Source: Rhodobium gokarnense
Lineage (GTDB): Bacteria > Pseudomonadota > Alphaproteobacteria > Rhizobiales > Rhodobiaceae
Direction of reading: 5' to 3'
Assembly (NCBI RefSeq): GCF_025961475.1
Contig: NZ_JAOQNS010000002.1
Span: forward strand, 434,001 to 498,000
Length of the DNA: 64,000 nucleotides
Made by a program: the position numbers and the translations under genes. Within the stretch, counting starts at the first letter, position 1, and the number at the start of each line of letters is the position of its first letter. Under the pieces are notes generated by a model. That model saw nothing but the letters and a program-made list of their open reading frames with translations, was not told the origin of the DNA and searched no databases. Shown in pieces: positions 17,963 to 26,514 of the stretch.

Positions 17963-18610
17963 ATGGACCCGCACGGAAACGGCGCAGCGTCCGCGGGAGG
18001 ACGCCGGGGAAACGGAACGGGCGAGGGCCTTGCCCGGGCTGTCGCGCTGTTCCACCACGTGCGTCGCTTCACCTATCTCTCCGACGGCGTGCGCGACCCG
18101 AAGATCGTCGCCGCCCGCCGGGCCGGCGCCTGCACGGGCAAGCACCTGGTGCTGCGCGAGCTCTTGCGCGAGGAAGGCTTTTCGGCCGGGGTCGAGACGG
18201 TGGAAGGCGATTTCGCCGCCGGCATTCCAATCTCCGAGACCATGGGTCCGGACCTGCAATCGATGATCGCCGAGGCCGGCGTCACCGACTTCCACAACAT
18301 CGTCCGGCTCGACTGGCACGGCCGTTCGATGGCGCTCGACGCGACCTGGAACGACGCGCTCATCCCCTACGGTTTTCCGGTCAACGACGACTGGACCGGC
18401 GGCGGCGACACCGAACTGGCGCTCCGCCCCGTGCGCAGCCACGGCATCGTCGAGGACGTCATCGCCTTCAAGGAAGAGAGCCTGGCGCGCCTGTCCCGCG
18501 AGGACCGCATCCGCCGGGGCCGTTTCCTCAGTCTGCTGAGCGACTGGATTACCTCGCTCAAAGCACCCCGCTCCACGCCTGCTGACGGAGGCTCGGGAGC
18601 CAACAACTAA
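17963..18610 (+). CDS. Transglutaminase-like (papain-fold) protein in a sugar transport operon
   Basis: The 215-residue protein shows the Cys-His-Asp order of the transglutaminase-like superfamily: Cys57 in RRAGACTGKHLVLRELL, His111 in VTDFHNIVRL and Asp126 in MALDATWND. No signal peptide is evident, so it is probably cytoplasmic. It starts 11 bases after the ATPase stop and 51 bases precede the kinase gene, so it is part of the operon. Members of this fold in bacteria include peptidases, amidases and inactive relatives; substrate and role are unknown. Annotation as hypothetical protein would be the cautious alternative. Confidence 0.6.
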   Translation: MDPHGNGAASAGGRRGNGTGEGLARAVALFHHVRRFTYLSDGVRDPKIVAARRAGACTGKHLVLRELLREEGFSAGVETVEGDFAAGIPISETMGPDLQSMIAEAGVTDFHNIVRLDWHGRSMALDATWNDALIPYGFPVNDDWTGGGDTELALRPVRSHGIVEDVIAFKEESLARLSREDRIRRGRFLSLLSDWITSLKAPRSTPADGGSGANN

Positions 18611-18661
18611 AAGAACCACCTGAAAAAGAAGCAAAAAAAGACATGGATCGAAAGGGAGGCC

Positions 18662-20215
18662 ATGACCAAAGCTTTCATAGGGATTGACGCCGGAACGACG
18701 GGTTGCACCGTCATGATTTTTGATGAGGCGGGCAGGGCCCTCGGCCACGGCTACAAGGAGTACCCCTGTTCGTCGCCCCATCCGGGCTGGAGCGAGCAGG
18801 ACCTCGGGGCCGTCTGGAACGGCATCTGCGATGCCAGCCGCCAGGCCGTTGCCCAGGCGAACCTGCCGGACGAGGCCTACGAGTCCGTCGGCCTTTCCAG
18901 CCAGCGCGGCACCGTCTGCCTGCTCGACGACAGGAAGCGCCCGCTCGCGCCCAGCATCGTCTGGAACGACGCCCGCGCCACGGAGAATGCCGAGGAGTTC
19001 GCCCGGCACATTTCGCCGGAGGAGCACCACGAGCACACGGGCATGCAGCTCAGTCCCCTGTGGACGGCCTCCAAGATCGCCTGGCTGCGCGACCGCCAGC
19101 CGGAGCTCTTCAACGAGATCGCCTGGTTCGCCAACGGCCAGGAATACTTCCTCCACCTGCTCGGCGCGGAGAAGTGGGAGACCGACCCGGCCTCGCTGAC
19201 CCTCAACGGCATGATGGAGATCTCCAAGCTCGACTGGTCGGACCGCATCCTGGACCTTTGCGGCATCACCCGCGACCGGCTGCCGCCGGTCGGCATCCCG
19301 ACCGGCTTCGTCGGCACGGTGTCGAAGGAGGCCTCCGAGGCGACCGGCATCCCGGCCGGGGTCAAGCTCTGCCGCGGTGCCGGCGACCAGCAATGCGCCG
19401 CCGTCGGCGCCGGCGTCATCAAGCAGGGCCTTGCCGAATTCACCGTCGGCACGGCCGCGGTGATGGTCGCGCATCTGGACTCGCTCGATCGCATCCAGGG
19501 CAAGAACCTGTGGTGGGGCGGCCACGGCGTGCCGCACCACTGGAACATCGAGGGCGCCGCCTTTGCTCTCGGTGCCTGCCTCAAATGGTGGCGCGACACC
19601 ATCGGCTCCGACGAGATCAATCTCGGTCGCGACAGCGGCACCAGCCCGTTCGCCGTCATGGTCGACGAGGCGGGCAGGGCAAAGCCCGGCGCCGGCGGGC
19701 TGCTGTTCCACTCGTTCCTGACCAGCCAGGTGACGCCCTATTACGACGCGGCCGCCCGCGGCGGCTTCCTCGGCCTCGGCCTGCACCATTCCCGCCAGGA
19801 CATGCTGCGGGCGCTGCTGGAAGGCTGCGCCAACGAGATGCGCATGGTGGTCGATGCCTTCGACAGCGACATCGCCGGCGGCATTTCCGAACTCAGGCTC
19901 ACCGGCGGCGGCACCAAGAGCCCCGGCTTCGTGCAGATCATGTCGGACATCTTCCAGCGCCCGGTGCATGTCACCTGGGAGCGGGAATGCACGGTCCTCG
20001 GCGCCGCCATCCTCGGCGCGGTCGGTGCCGGAGCCTTCACCGATGTCGACGAAGCGGTCGGCGCGATGGTGCACATCGAGCGCGACTTCGAGCCGAACAA
20101 CAACCTCGCCGGCCTCTATGACGACCAGCACCAGGTCTATCGCGGCTTCTACGAAGCCATGGCCAATGGCGGCGCCTACAAGAAGCACGCCGCCTTTTCC
20201 GAAAAGCATTTCTAG
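18662..20215 (+). CDS. FGGY-family carbohydrate kinase
   Basis: The 517-residue kinase has the N-terminal phosphate-1 motif GIDAGTTGCTVMIFDEAG, the substrate-side region SIVWNDARATENAEEF, the FGGY signature-like stretch with CRGAGDQQCAAVGAG, and the adenosine-binding motif LTGGGTKSPGFVQIMSDIF. The spread of motifs is closest to xylulokinase or erythritol/glycerol-type kinases. ATP-dependent phosphorylation of the imported sugar is the expected role, giving a phosphosugar that the RpiR regulator could sense and the class II aldolase could cleave. The start has an AGGGAGG site. Confidence 0.9.
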   Translation: MTKAFIGIDAGTTGCTVMIFDEAGRALGHGYKEYPCSSPHPGWSEQDLGAVWNGICDASRQAVAQANLPDEAYESVGLSSQRGTVCLLDDRKRPLAPSIVWNDARATENAEEFARHISPEEHHEHTGMQLSPLWTASKIAWLRDRQPELFNEIAWFANGQEYFLHLLGAEKWETDPASLTLNGMMEISKLDWSDRILDLCGITRDRLPPVGIPTGFVGTVSKEASEATGIPAGVKLCRGAGDQQCAAVGAGVIKQGLAEFTVGTAAVMVAHLDSLDRIQGKNLWWGGHGVPHHWNIEGAAFALGACLKWWRDTIGSDEINLGRDSGTSPFAVMVDEAGRAKPGAGGLLFHSFLTSQVTPYYDAAARGGFLGLGLHHSRQDMLRALLEGCANEMRMVVDAFDSDIAGGISELRLTGGGTKSPGFVQIMSDIFQRPVHVTWERECTVLGAAILGAVGAGAFTDVDEAVGAMVHIERDFEPNNNLAGLYDDQHQVYRGFYEAMANGGAYKKHAAFSEKHF

Positions 20216-20244
20216 AAACAACCGACAAACGAGGAGACACCCAC

Positions 20245-20799
20245 ATGCCTATGCCCGGAATGCGCGGAATGGAGCACATCGGCTTCACCGTCCCCGACAT
20301 CGACGAGGCCTGCACGTTCTTTGAGGAGATTCTCGGCGCCGAGACGCTCTATACGGCTGCGACCAACTTCCGCGTCGACGACAGCGACTGGATGTTCGAG
20401 CACCTGAACGTCGACCCGCGCTGCGTCATCACCGAGTTCCGCTACATGCGCGTCGGCAATGGCACCAACCTGGAGGTCTTCCAGTACGAAGCGCCGGACC
20501 AGGCCAAACAGCCGCCGAAGAACAGCGACATCGGCGGCCACCATCTCGCCTTCTATGTCGACGACATGGACGCCGCGATCGCCTTCCTGAAGGAAAAGGG
20601 CGTCAAGGTGCTGGGCGATCCGACCTCCTACACCGAAGGTCCGAACCTCGGCCTCACCTGGTGCTACTTCATGGCGCCCTGGGGCCAGCAGCTCGAAATC
20701 GTCTCGGCGCCGAAGGGCACCGTCTACGACAACGAGGCCAAGACCTCCGGCAAGACCCGGCTGTTCCACCCGGGCAAGGTCGCAGAGACGACGATCTGA
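20245..20799 (+). CDS. VOC-superfamily protein (glyoxalase/dioxygenase fold)
   Basis: The 184-residue protein contains two beta-alpha-beta-beta-beta modules. The first opens with GMEHIGFTVPDIDEACTFF, the second with GGHHLAFYVDDMDAAIAFL and ends WGQQLEIV. Conserved His and Glu residues at the ends of these modules are the usual metal ligands of the vicinal-oxygen-chelate fold. It is the last gene of the transport operon, 29 bases after the kinase and followed by a terminator. Lyase, isomerase or epimerase activity on a sugar-derived intermediate would fit, but the fold alone does not tell. Confidence 0.8.
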   Translation: MPMPGMRGMEHIGFTVPDIDEACTFFEEILGAETLYTAATNFRVDDSDWMFEHLNVDPRCVITEFRYMRVGNGTNLEVFQYEAPDQAKQPPKNSDIGGHHLAFYVDDMDAAIAFLKEKGVKVLGDPTSYTEGPNLGLTWCYFMAPWGQQLEIVSAPKGTVYDNEAKTSGKTRLFHPGKVAETTI

Positions 20800-20924
20800 T
20801 CCTCAACGGCCGGGGCGTTGGCGGAGCCGGTGCCCCGGCCACCCGTGTTCATCTCTTCCTGCATGGTTGTCGTCCCGCGCGTCTCCCTGGCGCGGGGGAC
20901 GGCGATCGATCCCGAAAACTTGAC

Positions 20925-20954
20925 GGCACCGCCTGCCAGCGCGGTGCCTTTTTT
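20925..20954 (+). terminator. Rho-independent terminator of the sugar ABC operon
   Basis: An 8-bp stem (GGCACCGC / GCGGTGCC) with an 8-base loop is followed by six T residues. It lies 126 bases past the VOC stop and just before the convergent AI-2E-family gene end. Confidence 0.85.
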
Positions 20955-20967
20955 CTTGCGGGAGGCG

Positions 20968-22041
20968 TCAGGAACGCATCGGCAGGATGTTGTTGAGGAG
21001 GGCGTAGAGGATCAGCAGCACCGGCACGGCGATGATGCCGCCGATCAGCCCCCACAGCCACAGCCAGAAGACGATCGACAGGAACACCACGAAGGGGTTC
21101 AGCGTCAGGTGCCGGCCGATGACGTGCGGCGTGACGAACTGGGACTCGATCAGGTTGAGGCCGAGGAAGATCGCCGGCGGAAACAGGATCTCCGCACCCT
21201 GGAAGGTGGCAAGGCCGACCAGGAACAAAAGCACCGCCATCAGCGCCGGCCCGACATAGATGACATAGTTGAGGACGGTGGCGAGGACGCCCCACAACAG
21301 CGGCGAGGGAACGCCCGCGGCCCACAACAGCAGGGCGAGCAGGGCGCCGAGGCCGAGATTGATCAGCGTGATGGCGACGAGATAGCTGGAGACGTACCGC
21401 TCCGCGTCGCGGAACACCCGGGCGATGCGCCAGCGCAGGCGCCGGCTGACGCACATCGACAGCACCGCGGCCCGGAACCGGTCGCGGGTCGCCAGGAAGA
21501 AATACATGCTGGCGAGGAAGGTGATGATCTGCGCCAGGATCGTCGGCGCGATGATGACCGCCTCGGTGACCGGGGCCGCGTCGTCGACGGTAACGGTCAT
21601 GGCCGTATCGCTGCCCATCGCCTCGCGCAACTGCTCCTGGGCGCTGGAAATCGCGGAAAAGATGCCCTGCCAGTCGCGCAACTCGCTCTGCAGCCGCGCC
21701 CAGATCGCCGGCAACTGGTCGATCCAGGACGACAGCGGCACGGCGAAGGCGATCACCGAGGCGACGATCAGTGTGACGAAGCCGAAGACGACCGCGGCCG
21801 CGGAAATCGCCACCGGGATGCCGCGCCGCTCCAGCCAGCTGGCCGGCGGGCCGAGCATCAGGCCGAGCACGACGGCAAGCGCCACCGGCGCGAGGATCAT
21901 CTTGGCGAAATGGAGCGCGCCGACGAGCGCCACCACACCGATAAAGATGATGGCGACGCGGGAGGCGTCGGTTGCGACGGAGGCAACCGGCGTCTGCCCC
22001 GGCCGTCGGACCGGTGAGGGGGTCGGCGTCGGATATGTCAT
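20968..22041 (-). CDS. AI-2E family transporter (PerM-like)
   Basis: From the ATG at 22041 the protein is 357 residues; a GTG at 22062 is an alternative. It has the typical order of an N-terminal pair of membrane segments (VAIIFIGVVALVGALHF, ILAPVALAVVLGLMLG), a soluble middle region, and five or more C-terminal segments with the family stretch LSIVFWLWLWGLIGGIIAVP. The family was first linked to autoinducer-2 export but many members serve other exports, including Na+/Li+ antiport. An EcfG-type promoter at 22161-22186 points at this gene, so it belongs to the general stress regulon. Confidence 0.88.
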   Translation of the reverse strand: MTYPTPTPSPVRRPGQTPVASVATDASRVAIIFIGVVALVGALHFAKMILAPVALAVVLGLMLGPPASWLERRGIPVAISAAAVVFGFVTLIVASVIAFAVPLSSWIDQLPAIWARLQSELRDWQGIFSAISSAQEQLREAMGSDTAMTVTVDDAAPVTEAVIIAPTILAQIITFLASMYFFLATRDRFRAAVLSMCVSRRLRWRIARVFRDAERYVSSYLVAITLINLGLGALLALLLWAAGVPSPLLWGVLATVLNYVIYVGPALMAVLLFLVGLATFQGAEILFPPAIFLGLNLIESQFVTPHVIGRHLTLNPFVVFLSIVFWLWLWGLIGGIIAVPVLLILYALLNNILPMRS

Positions 22042-22160
22042 AAAGGTCCCGGGCCAGGTCACGCGTCGTCCCCGGCAGGGAGAACGCGTGATGAACGAAC
22101 AACGAAAGCATGTTGCGCGAAGATAGGCGATCGCAACACGCCTTGGGCGTGATGCCCATC

Positions 22161-22186
22161 AACGCGCCGGCAGGCGGGAAGGTTCC
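22161..22186 (-). promoter_or_regulatory. EcfG-type promoter for the AI-2E-family gene
   Basis: On the minus strand GGAAC is followed after 17 bases by CGTT. It points at the gene starting at 22041, leaving a leader of about 115 bases. Confidence 0.65.
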
Positions 22187-22210
22187 GCCGCAAGCACGGG
22201 CAATCTGCCG

Positions 22211-23890
22211 TTATTGCTTGGATTTCTTTGAGGCCGTGATCGCTTTTCTCGGCACGGAGATGATGATCGTCAGGCCCGTGTCGCCGTAGATCCGCTCGAT
22301 CGAGCCGCCGAGTTCACCGCGGATGTTGGCGTCGATCAGCCTGGTGCCGAACCCGGTCGCCTGGGGCTTCGTCACCGGCGCGCCGCGTTCGGCCCATTCC
22401 AGGACAAGGGTGCCCTCCGCGCCGGTGCCGGAAAGCGTCCAGGAGATTGCCAGTTCGCCGCCGTCGTCGGACATGCCGCCATATTTCATGGCATTGGTGG
22501 CCAGCTCGTGGAAGGTCAGCCCGAAGGCCTGGGTGGCCGTTTCGTTGAGGTCGACCGGCGGCCCCTTTATCAGGTCGTTTTCGATGTCGTCGCCAAACAC
22601 CTGCGCCAGTTCGGTGGTCAGCAGTTCGCGCAGATCCGTGTGCTGCCAGTGGGTGCGGGTGAGCACGTCCTGCGCCGTCGCCATCGCCTGCAATCGGGCG
22701 GAAAACGACTGGGTGAACTCGTCGAGGGTCTCCGAACTCGACGCCGTCTGCCGGGAGATCGCCATCATCCGCGCGATGGAATTCTTGATCCGGTGCTTCA
22801 TCTCCTGAAGCATCAGGTCCTTTTCCTGCAGGGTCTTTTCCGAAAGCTGATGCAGTGCCCGGGCGGCGGCCAGCGCCTTGCGCTGGGAGTGCATGGCGAG
22901 CGACAGCGTCGCGGCCAGCAGCAGCGAGACCATCAGCACCGTGAGCGGCACGATATTCGCCGTAATGAAGCCCGGCTCGACCGCGCGCCGGAACTCGTAG
23001 ACCCAGGTCCGGCCGGCGATGCCGACCTCGCGCTGCGCCGCGAAGCCGCCGTCGTCGCGGGCCGTGTCGTAGCCTTCGGAGCGGAAATAGACGAGGTCCG
23101 GATTGGCCTTGTCGTAGGATTTCATGAGCAGCGGCGTTGCCGGTATCCGCCTCAGCACCGCGATATGGAAGTCGCCCGCCCGGAACGGGGCGTAGATGAA
23201 GCCGTCATAGGGCAGGGTGCCGGAGGCCCGCCCGCCCGGAGGCGCCGTTTTGCCGGCAAAGGGAAGGTAGACCAGGAAGCCGTTCTGCTTGTGGGAGGTG
23301 ATCTCCTGGACCAGTTCCACCGGGCCGCTCGCCGTCGGCTCCTCGCTCAGCATGGCCGCGTCCATCGCCTGGCGCCGGACCTTTTCGCTGAACATGTCGA
23401 AACCGAGCGCCTTCTTGTTACGCGCGTCCTCCGGCTCCAGGAGCACGATCGGCGCGCGCAGCGGCTGGTCGGTTTCCGGCCATACCTCGACGTCGATGCC
23501 ATATCCGGAGCGGATGTCGGCTTCCACCATCTGCTCGTTGCCGACCGGGATCAGGCGGGCGAAGCCGATGCCCTGGATGCCGTCATAGCGGCCGTCGATT
23601 TCCAGGTCTTTCACGAAGGAGCGGAAGGCGGAACGGCCGATGCGCCCGTTCATGGCCTCAAAGAAGGACGCCGTGCCCCTTAGCAAGGAGAGGTGCTGGT
23701 CGAGGCGGGCAACGATCCGGTCGACGATGTCGTCGGCGACCGCTTCGGTCCTGAGGTCTCGGGCAACGGTGTTGGAGCGGTGGAGCGTCACCGCCATCGC
23801 GGCACCGATGGTGGCAACGACCACGAAGACGAGTATTGGCAGTAATCGGTACACGAGCCTGATCCGTGATGGCCCCCCGCCGCGGTCCAT
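22211..23890 (-). CDS. CHASE-domain sensor histidine kinase, HWE family
   Basis: The 559-residue kinase has an N-terminal membrane segment (about residues 12-32), a periplasmic CHASE domain at about 60-290 (GIQGIGFARLIP), a second membrane segment near 305-330, then an HWE/HisKA_2 kinase domain. The phosphoacceptor is the His of LQEMKHRIKNSIARM, the N-box is HELATNAMKYGG, and the WxE-like stretch is LEWAERGAP. HWE kinases lack a recognisable F-box. The kinases that act on PhyR mostly belong to this group, and phyR lies 0.9 kb away, so phosphorylation of PhyR is a reasonable inference. CHASE domains bind small ligands outside the membrane. Confidence 0.88.
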   Translation of the reverse strand: MDRGGGPSRIRLVYRLLPILVFVVVATIGAAMAVTLHRSNTVARDLRTEAVADDIVDRIVARLDQHLSLLRGTASFFEAMNGRIGRSAFRSFVKDLEIDGRYDGIQGIGFARLIPVGNEQMVEADIRSGYGIDVEVWPETDQPLRAPIVLLEPEDARNKKALGFDMFSEKVRRQAMDAAMLSEEPTASGPVELVQEITSHKQNGFLVYLPFAGKTAPPGGRASGTLPYDGFIYAPFRAGDFHIAVLRRIPATPLLMKSYDKANPDLVYFRSEGYDTARDDGGFAAQREVGIAGRTWVYEFRRAVEPGFITANIVPLTVLMVSLLLAATLSLAMHSQRKALAAARALHQLSEKTLQEKDLMLQEMKHRIKNSIARMMAISRQTASSSETLDEFTQSFSARLQAMATAQDVLTRTHWQHTDLRELLTTELAQVFGDDIENDLIKGPPVDLNETATQAFGLTFHELATNAMKYGGMSDDGGELAISWTLSGTGAEGTLVLEWAERGAPVTKPQATGFGTRLIDANIRGELGGSIERIYGDTGLTIIISVPRKAITASKKSKQ

Positions 23891-24031
23891 TAGGCTATGG
23901 GGAAGAATGGCGCAACGGGTTTTTATCGAGACTCAAGTTGTACGGTAAGAAAGATTCTATACGCGTTCCGGTAGTTTTTGAAGGCAACGCCGGCCGCCGC
24001 CGGTTTTTGCGCGATGGGGTCGCGAACGGAT

Positions 24032-24057
24032 GGAACAGCATCCGGCCCGGTCGCGTT
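24032..24057 (+). promoter_or_regulatory. EcfG-type promoter for the CsbD-family gene
   Basis: GGAAC, 17 bases, CGTT; the start codon lies 49 bases downstream. Confidence 0.75.
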
Positions 24058-24105
24058 TGTCTCCCATAGAAAACGGCAGCTCTGCCGTAACAAGAGGAGA
24101 CTGAG

Positions 24106-24303
24106 ATGAACTGGAATCAGATCGAAGGCAATTGGGAACAATTCAAGGGCAAGGTGCAGTCCGAATGGGGCAAGCTGTCCGGCGACGACCTCGACGTCGT
24201 GGCGGGCAACCGCAAGCAGCTCGCCGGCAAGCTCCAGGAGCGCTACGGCAAGGCGCAGGAAGAGGTCGAGCGCGAAATCGACGACTGGCTTGCCCGGCAC
24301 TAA
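24106..24303 (+). CDS. CsbD-family stress protein
   Basis: The 65-residue hydrophilic, helical protein has the family signature MNWNQIEGNWEQFKGKV and a following KLSGDDLDVVAGN segment. CsbD-like proteins are among the most strongly induced targets of general stress regulators, though their biochemical role is unknown. The gene has its own EcfG-type promoter, a clear AAGAGGAGA site and a strong terminator, so it forms a single-gene unit. Confidence 0.95.
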   Translation: MNWNQIEGNWEQFKGKVQSEWGKLSGDDLDVVAGNRKQLAGKLQERYGKAQEEVEREIDDWLARH

Positions 24304-24327
24304 CGGTCCGCCAGCGTGATTTAAGAA

Positions 24328-24359
24328 GCCGGGTGCGCACCGTCGCACCCGGCTTTTTT
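24328..24359 (+). terminator. Rho-independent terminator of the CsbD-family gene
   Basis: A perfect 10-bp stem (GCCGGGTGCG / CGCACCCGGC) with a 6-base loop is followed by six T residues. Confidence 0.92.
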
Positions 24360-24431
24360 GTGTCTTTTTTGGCCCGTCCAGAGCGAATCCGCCCCGACTG
24401 GCAATCTGCCCGCTGACATTCCGCGCATACG

Positions 24432-24467
24432 AAAACCGGCCCGCCGCCGGAAAGGCGAGGGCCGGTT
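24432..24467 (-). terminator. Terminator of the DUF1328 gene
   Basis: Nine-base arms (AACCGGCCC / GGGCCGGTT) precede a short T-run on the minus strand, 48 bases past the gene stop. Confidence 0.65.
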
Positions 24468-24514
24468 GTCGTGTCGGGCTCTCGGCCGGGCCGAAACCCG
24501 ACGTCAGGGCGATG

Positions 24515-24679
24515 TTATCCGCGCCGCAACACGCCCATGACCAGCGAAACCACCAGGAAGAGCAAGAACACGAAGAAGATGATCTTCGCAATACCTGCTG
24601 AAGCGCCCGCGATGCCGCCGAAGCCAAGTGCGGCGGCGATAAGAGCGATGACCAGGAACAAGAGCGCATAGTAAAGCAT
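24515..24679 (-). CDS. DUF1328 (YtjA-like) small membrane protein
   Basis: The product is 54 residues from the ATG at 24679, preceded by a GGAG site; upstream in-frame codons lie in the promoter. Two hydrophobic helices are separated by the Gly-rich turn [14 protein letters not shown], the family hallmark. Function is unknown; such genes are commonly stress-induced. An EcfG-type promoter with 17-base spacing lies 33 bases upstream. Confidence 0.92.
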   Translation of the reverse strand: MLYYALLFLVIALIAAALGFGGIAGASAGIAKIIFFVFLLFLVVSLVMGVLRRG

Positions 24680-24711
24680 GAGTCGATCTCCGTTTTCTGT
24701 ATCTGCACTCA

Positions 24712-24737
24712 AACGGATTATCGGTCGCTTTGGTTCC
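24712..24737 (-). promoter_or_regulatory. EcfG-type promoter for the DUF1328 gene
   Basis: On the minus strand GGAAC, 17 bases, CGTT; 32 bases separate CGTT from the start codon. Confidence 0.75.
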
Positions 24738-24791
24738 GCGATTCCTGGAATCAATTTCAATACCTGCCGATAACAGCTATTTCGCGTCGGG

Positions 24792-25586
24792 TCAGGCGGC
24801 TTCCCCGGCCGTCTCGTTGAAGAACAGCGCCTGGCTGATCAGCGCCTTCACCATGTCCGGATTGAACGGCTTGGTGACGAGGAAGGTCGGCTCCGGACGC
24901 TCGCCGGTCAAGAGCCGCTCCGGGAACGCGGTGATGAAGATCACCGGCACGGCGCTGGTCTTCAGGATGTCGTTGACCGCATCGATGCCGGAGCTGCCGT
25001 CGGCGAGCTGGATGTCGGCGAGCACCATCTTCGGCTGCGTCGCATTATAAAGGTCGACCGCCTCGCCATGGGTGCGGGCGATGCCGGTCACGGTATGGCC
25101 GAGGCTTTCCACCATCTGCTCGATGTCCATGGCGATCAGCGGCTCGTCCTCGATGATCATGATGTCCGTCGCCACCTGGCGCGAGATTTCGGCGGATGCC
25201 TGCTCCAGCAGCGTGCCCATCTCGTCGTCCGGTACGCCGAGGATGGTCGCCGCCTGCGACGGCGTGAACTCTTCGACGGCCACGAGCAGGAAGGCCTGGC
25301 GCGCCACCGGCGGGATCGCCATCAGGTTGGCGGCCGCGCGCTGCTCCCAGGCAAAAGGCGATTCCACGGGCGGAATGTCGATGGAGGCGGAACCAAACAG
25401 CCGTGTGAACAGTTGGAACAGCGACACCCGGTCGCTCTGGGTTTCGGGAAACAGGGAAACATCGGCGATCAGGGCTTCCAGCGTTGCCGCCACATAGGCA
25501 TCGCCCGACGTCTGGGAACCGGTGACGGCACGGGCGTATCTCCGCAGGTGCGGAAGGTGCGCGGCGATACGGGTGGAAAGGGACAT
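24792..25586 (-). CDS. phyR: General stress response regulator PhyR
   Basis: From the ATG at 25586 the protein has 264 residues. Residues 1-135 form the EcfG-like sigma-mimic domain (region 2-like [21 protein letters not shown], region 4-like [13 protein letters not shown]). Residues 140-255 form a receiver domain with the acidic pair in [11 protein letters not shown], the phosphoacceptor Asp in [10 protein letters not shown], and the conserved Lys in LVTKPF. Phosphorylated PhyR captures NepR and frees the sigma factor EcfG. The gene is divergent from nepR-ecfG, the standard arrangement, and has an EcfG-type promoter, giving positive feedback. Confidence 0.97.
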   Translation of the reverse strand: MSLSTRIAAHLPHLRRYARAVTGSQTSGDAYVAATLEALIADVSLFPETQSDRVSLFQLFTRLFGSASIDIPPVESPFAWEQRAAANLMAIPPVARQAFLLVAVEEFTPSQAATILGVPDDEMGTLLEQASAEISRQVATDIMIIEDEPLIAMDIEQMVESLGHTVTGIARTHGEAVDLYNATQPKMVLADIQLADGSSGIDAVNDILKTSAVPVIFITAFPERLLTGERPEPTFLVTKPFNPDMVKALISQALFFNETAGEAA

Positions 25587-25631
25587 TTGGACGTGCTCCA
25601 TTACTCGTGAGGGTGTTCCAGTCGGCACAAA

Positions 25632-25656
25632 AACGCATGGCCGCAAAAAAAGTTCC
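25632..25656 (-). promoter_or_regulatory. EcfG-type promoter for phyR
   Basis: On the minus strand GGAAC, 16 bases, CGTT, 46 bases upstream of the phyR start. Its GGAAC lies in a palindrome (25651-25670) whose other arm gives a GGAAC on the plus strand facing nepR. Confidence 0.8.
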
Positions 25657-25670
25657 GAACCCTCGGAACT
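25651..25670. promoter_or_regulatory. Palindrome sharing GGAAC elements between phyR and nepR
   Basis: Arms AGTTCCGA and TCGGAACT are separated by ACCC. The minus arm is the -35 of the phyR promoter. The plus arm has no CGTT at 16-17 bases, so only a half-site faces nepR. Confidence 0.5.
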
Positions 25671-25742
25671 TTTCGGCTCTTGATGAATTACGCTAGCGGA
25701 ACAGTGAATGCGTACCAAGTCACAACGGACAGACGTGCATTG

Positions 25743-25943
25743 ATGATCGACGACAACAAAGGCTTTACGCCACGAGGCGGCGCCCGCAGGGCCAGGACCA
25801 ACGATCCCAACGAGGCGATCAGCCGGCAGCTCAAGTCGCTGTACAGCTCCCTCGAACAGGAACAGATCCCCGATCGTTTTCTCGACCTTCTCGAGCAACT
25901 GGATGAGGCGGAAAAGGCCGCATCCGGCAAACGCGGAAGCTGA
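25743..25943 (+). CDS. nepR: Anti-sigma factor NepR
   Basis: I choose the ATG at 25743, giving 66 residues. The conserved NepR core is ISRQLKSLYSSLEQEQIPDRFLDLLEQL, two amphipathic helices that clamp EcfG or, when PhyR is phosphorylated, the sigma-like domain of PhyR (shown here as a description of residues about 20-48). An upstream start at 25680 would overlap the candidate promoter. The stop is 7 bases before ecfG. Confidence 0.93.
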   Translation: MIDDNKGFTPRGGARRARTNDPNEAISRQLKSLYSSLEQEQIPDRFLDLLEQLDEAEKAASGKRGS

Positions 25944-25950
25944 TCCTCAC

Positions 25951-26514
25951 ATGGAAAACGTTTCACCCGACTTCAAGCGCGATATGCTCGCGCTGTTGCC
26001 GAGCCTGCGCGCCTTCGCGATTTCGCTGACGGGCCGCCACGACCGGGCGGACGATCTCGTCCAGGACACCATCATGAAGGCCTGGGCCAAGCACGAGAGC
26101 TTTGAGCCGGGCACCAACATGAAGGCCTGGCTGTTCACCATCCTGCGCAACGACTTCTACAGCCAGATGCGCAAGAAGGGCCGCGAGATCCAGGACACCG
26201 ACAACGCCTTCACCGAGCGCATGGCGACGCACCCCGAACAGCACGGCCGCCTCGACATGGAGGATTTCAAGAAGGCCCTGGAGAAGCTGCCGGAAGACCA
26301 GCGCGAAGCGATCATCCTCACCGGCGCCTCCGGCTTCGGCTACGAGGAAGCGGCCGAGATCTGCGGCTGCGCCGTCGGCACCATCAAGAGCCGGGTGAGC
26401 CGGGCCCGCACGCGCCTACTGGAACTGATGCAGATCGACGGCGACTCCGATTTCGGACCGGACCCCCACGAGGCCGCGGTTACGGCCTCCCTCCATTCGA
26501 CCCCGTCCCGTTGA
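25951..26514 (+). CDS. ecfG: General stress ECF sigma factor EcfG
   Basis: The 187-residue sigma factor has region 2 (LRAFAISLTGRHDRADDLVQ, DTIMKAWAKHESFEPGTN) and region 4 (LEKLPEDQREAIILTGASG, then GCAVGTIKSRVSRARTRL). It recruits RNA polymerase to GGAAC-N16/17-CGTT promoters, of which nine lie nearby. It is co-transcribed with nepR. Its 3' end overlaps the convergent receiver gene by 35 bases. Confidence 0.96.
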   Translation: MENVSPDFKRDMLALLPSLRAFAISLTGRHDRADDLVQDTIMKAWAKHESFEPGTNMKAWLFTILRNDFYSQMRKKGREIQDTDNAFTERMATHPEQHGRLDMEDFKKALEKLPEDQREAIILTGASGFGYEEAAEICGCAVGTIKSRVSRARTRLLELMQIDGDSDFGPDPHEAAVTASLHSTPSR

